NCBI GenBank assembly: GCA_039545355.1 | Contig: BCJJ01000008.1 | Coordinates: 310,001 to 374,000, forward strand | Source of the DNA: Trichosporon coremiiforme | Lineage: Eukaryota > Basidiomycota > Tremellomycetes > Trichosporonales > Trichosporonaceae | DNA: 64,000 nt | Reading direction: 5' to 3' | Part shown: positions 21,301-32,261 of the stretch, in pieces | Position numbering within the stretch: the first letter of the stretch is position 1 | Layout: each line of letters starts with the position of its first letter | Made by a program: the position numbers and the translations under genes | The notes under the pieces: generated by a model | Seen by the model: only the letters and a program-made list of their open reading frames with translations | Databases searched by the model: none | What the model was told of the DNA's origin: nothing

Positions 21301-24300
21301 GCAGCAATGTGGCGATCGACGTCGAAATTGGGGTCATCGTGGATGCGGGTGCTCTCCGTCGGGGCGGCTCGATTGTTCCAGTCCAGCACAAGATCGACCA
21401 CAGCCTTGGAGTCGGTTCCGCGCTGCACGGCTTTGAGAACAGCCTGCGCAATCTTTGCTTCGCGAAGGTCTTCGGCAGTGAGCTCGGCTGAGGTCTCGTC
21501 TTGCGTCTCGCGGGCCGTTTCAGGCTCAGTCTCAACGTCCGTACCACCTTGCACAGAGTCAGGCGCGCGCGCGTCGGTCTTCTCCTTCGAGATTGACCGT
21601 CTTGAGGGTCGGCGGCGGCTTGGCGGAGCCCCGACGTCGTCGGTACCGGGCTTCAGAGCGTTCGGGGTCCGCTTAGGAGAGACAAATGTCACAGTCTTCT
21701 CTGTGTGAACCTCGGGCTCAGCCATCTCGACATCAGCAGCAGGCTCCGCCCGGGACACGGCACGCGAAGACCGGGTACGCTGTTCGAATATGATGGGGAC
21801 CAGTTCTTTCGGTGCACGCCTAGGCTCAGGAGGAGCAAAAGGTTCTGCCATGACGATGTCAGCAACGACCGGAGGTATCGAAGCCACGCCAGGCGGGATT
21901 GGTTCCTCTTCAGTCTCATCACCATCGTCCTCGACAGTCGCGGCAGTCTGGGGCGGCGGCGGAGGACTAGCTTGGCGCATCGTCACATCACCATCGGCGT
22001 CTGTAGCCGTTCGTGCCTCTTGAGTTAGCGTTCGCGTCACTGGCTTGTCATCCGCGGTAACCGCCTCGAACGAGGTGTGGGCTGTGCGATCGAGAGCCGT
22101 GGGCGCGTCCTTGGTCGGGGGTGCAACCTGGGACCGAGCGGTGGCGGAGGGTTCGGGCTCGGCCCGCGGTGGCGGCGTGTGCGACTTCTGTTCGGCCGCA
22201 GATGGCGGCTCGATGGCTGTGTGCTCATGCGCTCGCTCTTGAGAAGCGGAAGCCGCGTCATTAGACCCAGAAGCATTGACCTCCTCTCGAATGGAGGGCG
22301 ACGAGGAAGGCTCTCCTTTCTTGGACGGGACAGCAATCGTCTTGTCCGCCGATGAGGAGGACGCGTCCTCCGTCTCCTGTGGCGCGGGAATCAGAGGCTT
22401 CTCTTCACTTGGCGAAGACTCCGAACCTAATGGCCGGAATTGATGGACCACCGGAGACCTCTCCCTGGCTGGTGAGATAGCAGGTGACTGGTCCCTAGGC
22501 GAAGAAGCGACACCGGACTTCGGCTTCGGCGAAGACGGGATGGGGGATATCTCTCTCTGTTCGGGGACAGCCTCGGGAACTGCCATATCGTTGGATGCCG
22601 CAGCGGGCTGGGCCGCCGAAGCCGGTGGGGTCGATTGCTTCTTCTTCTCCAGCGACGGAGATTGCCTCTCGTTCGCCGAATCGCCGTGGTCCTCACGCGG
22701 ATGCGTACCGACGGTGGTAGCTTGAGCAGCCGCTGGAGACTCCGGGACGTGGGAGGTCGCGTCGCCATTTGGCAGATCGATGTCCATGTCGGTCTTTGCT
22801 TCAAATCGCGCATCAGGTCCTGCCTTGGCCGCGACAAGGCTCTCAGCGGGCGGACTGGATACGATCTCCGCATGAGCCTGGGCAGCTTCGGCAGTTGTGG
22901 GAGTATCGACTTCCATTGCGATCGCAGCCACAAGAGTGGTCTCGCTTTCCTCCGCAACGATAGCAGCGGCTGCTGGCTTCACCGGCACATCACCCGTCGT
23001 CGGACTCGGGTCATCTTCCGTAGTCTGAACTTCGACATTCCCACGAGGTGCATGCGTGGCAGCGGCAGCGCCAGTGGACGCGGTCGCACTTCCAGAAGAA
23101 GACGAGGGGTCACTGGATGGCACTCCTGTTGCCGTGGGTTGCGACTCAGACGCCACATCCGCTGCGGGTGCATGCTCAGGAACGGAGGTGTCGTCCGCAG
23201 GCATGATCCCGTGGTCCAACATCGACTTTCCCGAAGGTACGGCCTTCTCCTTGGAGTCAGCATTAGCCCCGGGCGATAGCTCTCGCTTCGGTGCGGCTTC
23301 CGTCAAAGCTTCAACTGATGGGCTGGGCTCAACCGGCGCAGACTGAGTTTCGGCAGCGTCTGCGGGAGCGTCGTCGCCACGCACTCCTTCATCCTTTGCA
23401 GGTGATGTTTGCGTCGGTGGCTCCGACGGCGCAGATGCAGCTTGAAGAGCAGCAGCGGGTGACGGAGAGGCTGCCGTAATGGAAGAAGGCGACGAAGCGG
23501 GTTTCGTAGCGGGTTCAGACGACTTATCAGCAGCTGACGTGGGCATCGGGGGAGTAGGCGGCCGTTCTGCCTCCTGCCGAGCCGTAGTGTCTCCGACAAC
23601 GGGAGACTTGACGTCCTCTTTTGCCTTCGAAGACTCTGTGTGTGCCGGTGACTTCGCCAAGGGCGTCGCAGGCGATCGAACTGATGCTGGCGGATCTTGT
23701 GAGCCCGTGGTTCGTCGCACGGCGTCGGTCGGATGGCGGCTGTCGAGTCCATTCGGGATCGGGGTTCGAGGAGTGCGGTGACCATCGCGCTTGACATCGG
23801 CGTCGACCGGCTTTCCGGTATCCAGTTGAAGCTCGTTCGCTGAGGGTTTGCGGTCGACAGGAGAAGATGTTCGGGTTCCTCGTCGCGAGCCCCAACCGTC
23901 ATCGAGAGGCCGGCGGAATGGAGAAGGGCTCCGGGGACGAGAGCCTGGTCGTCGACCCCATTCGCGTCGCGCAGGCCTGTCACGATCCCGATCGCGGTCT
24001 CTTTCTCGGTCACGACCAGGTGACCATCGACGATCCCGGTCCCGCTCCCAGTCTCGATCGCGATCACGGTCAGAAGCGTAACGGAGGGGTCGTACCGGCG
24101 AGACGACCTCACCCTCCTCTAAGTCGGCAGTGTTGTCTTGCGCCTTCGGCAAAGGAGCATGTGACTCGGAAGGGGACGCAGTGCCCGCAATCGACCTTGG
24201 TCGAGGCGGACTGCGCGACGCGAGCGTCGAGGGGCCAGGGCCCGCGACCGGCGGGCGGTCGTCGCGGCGACGTGGTCGGGGAGAAGGAGGGCGCCGGCCG

Positions 24301-24995
24301 CGATCACTAAGGTGAGGAGGCGAACGAGGGGAGCGCATGTGGTCGCGATCCCTGTCATCGCGATATCTGTCTTCTCGGAACCTTCGCTCGTCGCGGTCCC
24401 AGTCGCGGTCGCGGTCGAACCTGTCGCGGTCCCTAGGAGGGTAAGCACCCGATGAACGGCCCCAGCGACCACCGTCGCGATCACGCTCATAGCCCCGATC
24501 ACGGTCACGGTCTCTGTCACGATCGCGATCTCTTTCTCGGTCTCGCTCCCACATTTCACGGTCGTAGTCACGACGAGGTGGCGGCGATGGTGAGCGCGTC
24601 CTTCCAGCACCGTTAGGACCGGAGGGACGGAAGGAGCTGCCGGGTCGTGATCGGGACCATTGTCGGGACTGGATGCGATAATGATGCGGAGAAGATACGA
24701 TTGAGCGTGAAGAAAACTCGTGTCAGCAAGACAGACGTCACGGTTGGTTCGCGCACGGCGTGAGGAGGCCTGAACTCACCTCAGACGGCGGCCAGAAAGA
24801 ACGATCGCGTTCTCGATCACGATCCCTATCTCTGTCTCTTTCACGATCCCGGTCTCTGTCACGGTCGCGAGCTGGGACGGCGTCAATGTCGCGTTCTTTG
24901 CGCTCGCGCGAGCTGATCCACGCACCGCCGGCCTCGAGCGCGCCTGCAGGCTTTAATGGCAGGTGCGACGGGGGCTGCCGCCCGTGAGGCGTCAT
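18393..24995 (-). CDS. SNT1: Snt1-like SANT-domain corepressor (Set3 complex type)
   Basis: Predicted nuclear scaffold of a histone deacetylase complex, related to yeast Snt1 and animal NCoR/SMRT. Exons on the complement: 24780-24995 and 18393-24716 (2,179 aa), intron 24717-24779, phase 0. The N-terminus (to about 250) is dominated by RD/RE repeats. A long Ser/Pro/Ala/Glu-rich stretch follows. SANT1 lies near 1380-1430 (KVWTDEERVKFQKRYLQFPK, then VLYYYRTKY) and SANT2 near 1705-1755 (SYWSVAEKQKFVELVREHG, then IQVRNHYNIT). The C-terminus has about ten RDV triplets in tandem and is His/Pro-rich. The 6.3-kb second exon has no intron, in contrast to most multi-exon genes here. Calling it Snt1 rests on the two-SANT layout and the linker-proximal sequence. 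Confidence 0.88.
18819..18895 (-). repeat. 9-bp coding repeat (RDV triplets) in SNT1-like gene
   Basis: Tandem 9-mers coding Arg-Asp-Val, with synonymous third-base differences between copies, flanked by HDL/VRE/VHE variants. The variation argues for retained protein sequence rather than a very recent slippage event. Confidence 0.8.
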
Positions 24996-26292
24996 GTGTG
25001 CTGGAAAAGGGGGGTGGAAGTGAGGATCGGATGGTGGATGGGTCGGAAGATGGAGGTCGCCAGAGGGGGGAGGGAAGGTGGCGTGAGGAGGATAGTTGGG
25101 GTGGAATGGTGAGTGTGTTTACAGCATGTGTTGAGTCGAAGACGGAGTGGAAGAACCGAAGGTCGGGGCCGGCGAGAACAGAAAGGAGGGTCTGCGGCCA
25201 GGGAAGGACGATATCGAAGCCGAAGCGGGGGGGATGGATGTCGAGGTGGTGTGTACAGGAGCAAGAGATGGATGGCGGCAAAGGATGAAGAAGAGTAGAG
25301 GGAGGGTGAGGATGGCAAATGAGTTGCCATGCCTGGAGCCTGAATGGCGTAAATGGTTGGCCGGGTGGGTGCGGTCTGCCTGGTGGGTGTGTGGGAGGTG
25401 TATGGTGAGTTGTGGCCGTGTGTCGCCCAAGTGCGCCCGCTAAGGAGCCCAAGGCTTTGCATTAGGCTTGGTGTTCGAGTTTTGGGTCAGAGACTGGTTC
25501 TGAAGGCAGGGGACAGGGGAACTGCGTGCAAGGAGTGTGCATGTGTGCAGGTGCAGTGCGGCGGGCAGAGTACGTGGTGTGTTGCCTCGCAAGCAGGTGA
25601 GGTTGCTGGGCGCCGGGTGCTGGGCACTGGGCGGCGAATATCGAGTTTAGTCGTGCAGCAGAGCGTTGGCCCATGGCTCTCCTAGGCAACCACGGCGTGC
25701 GCACGGCGCACGGCCATGGCTGCTCTGGCTGGTCGTGGCTGTTCCTGAAATCCAAACCATGGGTCAAATTGGCAGGTCGAAACTCATTACCCTGGCCGAC
25801 CAGTTCCTAATCCGGCTTCTTAACAAGCCAAACACGCCCGCCATGACCAAGCCCCCCAAGTCACACAGCGGAACCATAATCCTTAGCTCCTCCTCAACCT
25901 CGGGAAATTTTCGCCACTCAACTCGCTGCAATCTGTCGTCTGTGATTCACGTGCTGGACGGGGTCCTCTCACGTGGTTGTAAGTCACGTGAAGAGGCGAT
26001 TTAATCGGTCCCGGTGGCGGTGGCAAACGAGTGGGCAGACGGAACTAAATTTGTGTTTGTGCTGCGGGCGAGACGCGCTCCTTACGGGTGTGCCCTCGTA
26101 CCTGAACCGTGGTCTGTTGGTCGGGCCTCGAATTCAGTCCTGGCGACGATCGCCGCCGACAACAGGGAAGGTTGAGCATTGACTTCTGGGCTCGACGACT
26201 ACAACACTTTCTCTCCATCGCACTCTGTTTTCTTTCTCGTCTCATCTCCATTCATTTCTTTTCCCCACCGCCCCTCTCTTTCAACGATCATC
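24996..26292. other. Divergent intergenic region, SNT1-like and GH18 promoters
   Basis: The left half is GA-rich on the plus strand, that is CT-rich upstream of the minus-strand SNT1-like start. The 110 nt before 26293 are T/C-rich, as expected for the GH18 leader. Open frames here (for example minus 24883-25452) are low complexity and not called. Confidence 0.5.
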
Positions 26293-27738
26293 ATGATCTC
26301 CACGCTCGTTTCCCTCCTCGCTCTCTCCGCCTCGGGCGCCGCTATCGACGTCAGCGCCCCCCACTACTCCCTCTACCTCTACGACGATATCAGCGCCGGC
26401 AGCTGGCCCTCTGCCGACAAGGTCCAGCCATACAACCGTCTGCTCCTGGCCTTCTGGGAGTCTGGAGGCCCTACCGCCGCCTCGAGCTCGTGGGCTAACC
26501 TTCCGGACGACAAGCGTCAGTCGATCCTGAGCGACTACCACAACAAGGGCATCGCCGTCATGGTGTCCGCCTTCGGCGCCGGTGACTCTGTTATCGGCAA
26601 GAAGAAGGACCCCGTCAAGCTTGCCCAGGACCTTGCTGGCTGGGTCAACCAGCACGGTCTTGATGGTGTCGACGTCGACCTCGAGGACTTCGACTCGCTG
26701 CAGAACGACAAGGACTACGCGCTCGACTGGCTGTCCAAGTTCTACACCGAGCTCAACAACTCGCTCGGCGGCAAGCCCATCTCGTCGACCCCGACTGCGT
26801 GGATGTACGGCTCTGCTTTCGGCTCCGCCGACAGCGTGTACTGCAAGCTGAACTCTGCCGTTGGTGACAAGATCAGCTGGTACAACATGCAGCTCTACAA
26901 CGGTGCGAAGGGCACTTGGAACAACTGCGACAACACTGTCAAGCACTCCGACGACGGCGCTTTCCTCGCCCTCGGTGACATCAGCGGCCAGTGCGGTATC
27001 CCCATGAACAAGATGGCCGTCGGCAAGCTCTGGGACAAGGGGGAGCTCGCCCACTCCGGCACCGAGGACCAGATCATGGACCCCCAGGCTCTCGGCCAGT
27101 GTCTCGCTGGCGCAGGCACTGGCGGTGTCATGGTGTGGTCTGCCTCTCTCGGATCCTGGGACAAGCCCCTCAACTACCTGAAGGACACCCTTGGCGCCGA
27201 GTCGTCTGCCCCCGCCACGCCTGCTGGCAACAACCTCGCCGCGTCCGCCTCGCCTGCTCCTTCATCGGCCGCTGCCCCCGCCTCCGCCTCGCCCTCGGCT
27301 GCTCCGTCCGACGTCCCCTCGGCCGCTCCTGCCGCCGACGCCTCCTCCTCCGCCGGTACTTCTTCCGGCGCTGCCGCCGTCTCGCCCTCGTCGGCGCCGG
27401 GCTCTGCCTCTAACGTAGGTGGATCCTCCTCCGCTTCTGCGTCCGCCGGCTCCAGCTCTGCTGTTGCCGGCTCCTCTTCGGCCGGCGCGTCCTCTTCTGG
27501 CGCGCCTCAGTCCGCTTCCGACGCTTCTACCTCTTCGGGATCGAACCAGGCCGCTGACCCTAAGGCTGGACAGTCTGACCCCAAGGCCGCTGGCTCCTCT
27601 ACCCCTGACGCCTCCAAGCCTTCTGCCTCTGGTGCCGCTGGTGCCTCCGCCGCCGCCAACAAGGAGAACTCGTCCGCTTCTGCGCTGTCCGCCAGCCTTT
27701 TCGTTGCTGTCGGTGCCGTCCTTGCCACTCTCTTTTAA
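26293..27738 (+). CDS. GPI-anchored GH18 chitinase-like protein
   Basis: Predicted secreted, wall- or membrane-anchored glycoside hydrolase family 18 enzyme acting on chitin or chitooligosaccharides. Single exon, 481 aa; the start is the ATG at 26293, which begins a clear signal peptide (about residues 1-17). The catalytic motif DxxDxDxE is intact as DGVDVDLE with D124, D127, D129 and E131, the last being the acid/base. The C-terminal half (about 310-460) is a Ser/Ala/Pro-rich stalk, probably O-mannosylated, ending in a hydrophobic tail preceded by small residues, typical of GPI attachment. The lack of introns is unusual in this window. An alternative role is endo-N-acetylglucosaminidase, which shares the motif. 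Confidence 0.9.
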   Translation: MISTLVSLLALSASGAAIDVSAPHYSLYLYDDISAGSWPSADKVQPYNRLLLAFWESGGPTAASSSWANLPDDKRQSILSDYHNKGIAVMVSAFGAGDSVIGKKKDPVKLAQDLAGWVNQHGLDGVDVDLEDFDSLQNDKDYALDWLSKFYTELNNSLGGKPISSTPTAWMYGSAFGSADSVYCKLNSAVGDKISWYNMQLYNGAKGTWNNCDNTVKHSDDGAFLALGDISGQCGIPMNKMAVGKLWDKGELAHSGTEDQIMDPQALGQCLAGAGTGGVMVWSASLGSWDKPLNYLKDTLGAESSAPATPAGNNLAASASPAPSSAAAPASASPSAAPSDVPSAAPAADASSSAGTSSGAAAVSPSSAPGSASNVGGSSSASASAGSSSAVAGSSSAGASSSGAPQSASDASTSSGSNQAADPKAGQSDPKAAGSSTPDASKPSASGAAGASAAANKENSSASALSASLFVAVGAVLATLF

Positions 27739-28116
27739 ACATTAGACTACCCATAGATAACCTCCATAGCACTGACACCTATGTTACCCCTGTATTCTTC
27801 TTGCTTTTCACTGCATGATCGAATCCCGGCGGCAGGTAGGCTGCCTTCGGTGATCTCCTGGCATCTTTGAGTAGTGCTGCACGGTGCGCATGACAAGAAT
27901 CGCGTCAGTTTCGGATCCGCGTGTGTTGCTTCGTAGACGCACTAGTGGGATCGTGCGCAGCTATTAATAATCGATCGCGTCTGACTTTCAGCTCCAAATC
28001 GCCCAACCCCCACCGACGCCACCTTTCGCCCTCGACCGCGCCTGACTTCAGGTTCCCTGAGGGAGACAACTCTCACCGCCTTGCACCGAACCCACGAGCA
28101 AGCACAGAAGGCAGAC
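27739..28116. other. Intergenic region, GH18 3' end to GNAT-ankyrin start
   Basis: 3' UTR of the GH18 gene and leader of the GNAT-ankyrin gene. No other signal is seen. Confidence 0.5.
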
Positions 28117-29313
28117 ATGTCAGCACTGGCGAACCAGATCTCGTACCGTCGGCACCAAGCTGCTGCTTCTGGCGGCATCTTCGAACGCTTCGGCAGCGTC
28201 ATCGTCTCCGCTGGACATGGACCGGGATCAAGAGTGAACGTCACTGTGCCGACTGGCTCGAGCGAGGGCGATCTCGCGAAGGCACTGGACCATGCCCTTG
28301 ATCTCGGACAAGAGAGGAAGGGCGCAATGGGATGCTGGGATGAGACCTGCCCGGCTCCGCGCTGGGTAACGGCTGCAGCCGTCGAGAGAGGGATGCAGTG
28401 GGGCTGGACAGCTCGGTGGATGGCGCGGCCAATTTCGAAGCCGCTACCGGAGGAGAGGAAGGTTGATGGCATTGACATCAGACGAATAACGGCGGTGCCG
28501 GAGAAGAAAGTTGAGGAGATTCCCTTCGTCGACGAGCGCTGGTCCCTCCTCCTGTCCCTTGACCCGAGTACACTGGTTCTGGGAGCGTTCGACGGAGACA
28601 CGATGGTCGGCACAGTCGCAGTGCACTGCACTCCCTCCCGGGACGGAGCGGTCTTTAACCTCGGCGTTGCGGACAACCACCAGCGGAGAGGCATTGGCCG
28701 AGCCCTCATGGTTGCCCTCCTCAAGCTGTCCAAGGAGGAGGGACTGAAGGAGGTCACGCTGAATGCAACGGACGCCGGCGCTGGCCTGTACCTTAGTCTT
28801 GGATTTGAGGACCGAGGCAGGGGGCAGACATGGTGGATCAACAGCGACATGTGGGATCGGCCTGCGCCTACTGCCCAGCAACGCGCCGTCTCACGAGCTA
28901 TCGCTCTGGACTCGCCCGACGTCCCGCCAACGGACAACGCCATGCTGCCCTGCAACATGACCCCGATGCGTTTGGCCGCTACGACGGACAGTCCGCACGC
29001 CGCCGCCGCGCTCGAGAAACAGGGCATCGCGCTCGATGCGCTCTCGGCGTGGGATCTCGGTCTGATGGATCGTACGGAGCAAGTCTTGAAGGACGGAGGG
29101 CTGGATCAACTGGACGAGGTTGAGAAATCAACGACACTTCACACCGCCATTCACCGAGATGACCGCGAACTCGTCGCGCTGTGTCTGAAGCTCGGAGCCC
29201 GGACGGACATCAAGGATGGCAACTACAACAGTCCCGCCATGGGATGGTGCAATGCGTGCGGGCGACCTGAGATAGCCCAGATGATCAAGGACAGGGACAG
29301 CAAGAAGGAGTGA
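28117..29313 (+). CDS. GNAT acetyltransferase fused to C-terminal ankyrin-like repeats
   Basis: Single exon, 398 aa from the ATG at 28117; the frame is open a little further upstream but has no earlier ATG. The middle (about 140-260) is a GNAT fold: a strand LVLGAFDGDTMVGTVAVHC, the acetyl-CoA loop motif HQRRGIGRALM (R/Q-x-x-G-x-G/A), and ATDAGAGLYLSLGFEDRG, the typical GNAT C-terminal Y-x-x-x-GF. The last 90 residues carry ankyrin-like helices (TTLHTAIHRDDRELVALCLKL, then GARTDIKDGNYNSPAMGW). The substrate is unknown. The ankyrin part may recruit a protein target. No transmembrane or signal sequence is seen. Confidence 0.82.
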   Translation: MSALANQISYRRHQAAASGGIFERFGSVIVSAGHGPGSRVNVTVPTGSSEGDLAKALDHALDLGQERKGAMGCWDETCPAPRWVTAAAVERGMQWGWTARWMARPISKPLPEERKVDGIDIRRITAVPEKKVEEIPFVDERWSLLLSLDPSTLVLGAFDGDTMVGTVAVHCTPSRDGAVFNLGVADNHQRRGIGRALMVALLKLSKEEGLKEVTLNATDAGAGLYLSLGFEDRGRGQTWWINSDMWDRPAPTAQQRAVSRAIALDSPDVPPTDNAMLPCNMTPMRLAATTDSPHAAAALEKQGIALDALSAWDLGLMDRTEQVLKDGGLDQLDEVEKSTTLHTAIHRDDRELVALCLKLGARTDIKDGNYNSPAMGWCNACGRPEIAQMIKDRDSKKE

Positions 29314-29491
29314 AGACATGAGATCCATCATAATTTAGCATATTGAGGATTATAAACAACGTTGTGTATTCTAAGGAGAGCCTACAGATGAAGATGGATT
29401 GTTTCTGCGTTTTCGTGTGCTGGGATCATATTACTCTGGGCAAGTCCACTGTCGGCCTTTGCTCATGCTGAGCGCGGTCCTCCTCCCCGGC

Positions 29492-31392
29492 TTATCTCTC
29501 CGGTCCATTGAGATCGATACCAACTCTCCGCACAACAAGCCAAGCGGGCACGATGGCGACGCCCCACAGCGCAAAGTTGAGGCACGACGAGCCAAGGTGC
29601 GCAAAGCTCGCCACGCTGCTGGTACCGTACGCGACAGCCTGCGCCGCACTCTCGACGGCACGCAGGAGACCGGCCGCACGCGAGCTGTCGCTGGAGGACT
29701 TGACAGAGTGCTTGACGAGGAAGTAGAGGTAGAGGTAGTGCGTCTGGAAGCTGGCGCCGAGGAAGACGTACAGCGCAAACGTGCGGCCAAAGTACTTGCT
29801 GTTGCTCCAATCGATAGTGTCCGGCGTGGGCCAGTGGGCCATGAGCACCGTGCTCCAGATCCACCAAGCGCCTCGCGTAGTCATCATGAAGATGAATCCG
29901 GCGCGAGCGCGAGTCTTCAGGGGCACATTGTGCCGGTCGAGGAAGTAGCCGACGATGTTGCCGACAATGATACAGGCCCATGCCGCGACGAAGGAGCCGA
30001 GCGCACGCACCCGCACACTGAAGAAGGATGCCATGTACGTGTTCGTGTAGGACTCGGGGAAGACGGCCTGCGCGATCAGGGGGATGATGAGCAGGTATTC
30101 CTTGGTCAGCAGCACGCGCAGCGTCTCCTTGATGTTGGTCAGGATCGGCGTGTGCGTGTACAGCTTGGGCTCGAGGCCGTCGCGGCGCGAGATCTGGTGC
30201 GGGCGCGGGAGAAGGAAGGCGACCTACGCTATTAGCACACCTCCCAATAACACAGCACCAGCGTACTCACGAACGGTCCTAGCGACGTCAACACGATGAA
30301 CACGATGTAGACGTTCGGGTTGATCGCCCCGGCGTAGTTGCCGTCGGCGTTCATGCCCAGGTTGATTGCGCCGCCGACGATCTGACCCGCCACACGGAAC
30401 GAGAGCCAGATACCGAGGAACTTTCCCATGCGGAACTGCTCGGGGTACGACATCGCGACGGCTGAGAGTTAGCAGCGCTCGTATCGGCGCGCATAAGCGA
30501 TATCCGCGAGGTACCACAGCTCTGGCGACGTATAGCCGCGGCATGCAGTAGATGGGGAGAGGGGACGGCTCCGAGCGAGCTTGGCACTCTGCATCGACGA
30601 CGATCAGGTGACGCCTGCCACATGCCAGCTGACTGGCAGCTGAATGCCGGTGAAGCCACCTGGAAGCCATATGAATAGCAGGGAGGCTGAGAGTACAACC
30701 GATCGACCCGTGTATTTGGCTCCACTGGAGTCTGCACCCTGCAATACATGGCCCCACCGCGCGTACCGTATAGGCCCCCACGCTCCGGTCCTCCACGACA
30801 GTACCTTGCAGTGCTAATCGTCGGCTCGCTACGAGCTGCCCAGCGCTAGATTGGTCGCTTGGATGTGGGTCACTCACCTGCCTCAATGGCCCAGAACAGG
30901 CCAGCCGAGAGACCACAGAACGCCGCTCCCAGGAGGACGAACCACTCAGTGCCGTAGACGACATTGCAGTACAGTCCGGCGCAGTACGGAGCGAAGCCGA
31001 TACCGCCGAGGAAGAGCGCAAAGTTGACACCGACCAGGTCCATGATAGTGCTCGCCAGGAAGGCGGTAATGATCATGAGACAGAACGTGAGCGCGTTCGC
31101 GGCGTTGATGATCCAAGGAGACGCCGTGCCTCCCGCGCCGAGCGAGTTCATCGCACCCCACACTGGCAGTCAGCGTTGACCATCACGAGGAGAGCTGCCA
31201 CACAGCTGGGAAGCTAGACTTACGTCCGGGGGCACAGAAGTTGCACACTCCAAGAATCCACGCAGCGAACAGCGGCGAGCGCCACCATGATCGGCGGCCC
31301 TTGTGGATCGTTGGGACATTGGCGGCCGTATCGTGCGCGGACTCGACTTGTTCGAGACTCGAATGCGAATGCGCCTTTCCCTTCTCAGACAT
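29492..31392 (-). CDS. UNC93-like major facilitator transporter
   Basis: Polytopic membrane protein of the UNC93/MFS type; transport role and substrate are unknown. Exons on the complement: 31224-31392, 30878-31162, 30271-30461, 29492-30223 (458 aa). The start is the ATG at 31392; residues 1-36 are a hydrophilic cytosolic tail. About ten to twelve hydrophobic segments follow, e.g. FAAWILGVCNFCAPG, IINAANALTFCLMIITAFLA and FVLLGAAFCGLSAGLFWAIE. The loop AMSYPEQFRMGKFLGIWLSF is characteristic of fungal UNC93-like proteins. The intron 30462-30877 is 416 nt, long for this locus, and separates exons that join cleanly in frame. It converges with the GNAT-ankyrin gene. Confidence 0.87.
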
Positions 31393-32261
31393 GGTGGTGA
31401 TAATATGTAGCAAGGAGTGTGGGTGGGGCCTTAGTGTGGTCGCGCGACGCTTGTCCTTTTAAAATACGATCGTCGTGTCAGGCGAGCTCACATCCCTCGA
31501 TCGTGCTCCTCGCTCACCGAAGCGAGCGATTCGTTATGGCTCCCTTGTTGACCCGGTCCTGGTGCCATTTGCGGCCACCCGCCGAGATGCCCGCCGCCCT
31601 CTCGGCTCACGAGCCAAGCACATGCCTAGACGTTTGGCTCAGCGCAGCACAGGACCTCCTTTGCAGTCTCGGCATGAGCTGATATGGAACGAAGTAAAGG
31701 CACGGGGCCACAGCTTAGGGCACTGGAACCGCACAAGGGCGACTTCCGAGTGGGCCGGGATATTAGGACTGAATGGCGTGTTTGGGACTAGCGGTGTCGT
31801 CATCGCGTAACCCGGTGCTAGCGCAGAGAGCGCGTGATCGTGATACGTCCCCGCGTGTCGCTTGTGCACGTTCTGAATTCTGTTTCTGGACCTCGCTCGG
31901 AGCATGATGCTGTGCAATCTCATGAACCCTCCGGATCCCGTGGACGCAAAGAGTGCAGACACGGTGAGTCAGCCGGCTAGTCCGAGGTTTGTGCGGTCTT
32001 CTGATGGGGTGGGCGTTATCAAGGTTTGAAACGCAATTAGACGCGATCTAGCCTCGTTTAGACGCGTGATTAGATTGGCCTGCGAGGATTTCAGAGATTT
32101 TCAGAGTTTCCCGCGCACCTCAGAATCACGACTTGAAACCGTCGTATGGCGTGCACCTGACCAGTCGGCATACTACCCGATATCTTCTTATATGTCAGCG
32201 TCCAATGCATGCAAGCGGAACGAGATCCCCTATACCTGACGAAACGAGACTCACACCCAGC
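31393..32261. other. Divergent promoter region between UNC93-like and BVMO-like genes
   Basis: 869 bp shared upstream of two divergent genes. No ORF of merit and no clear TATA box is seen for either. Confidence 0.5.
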
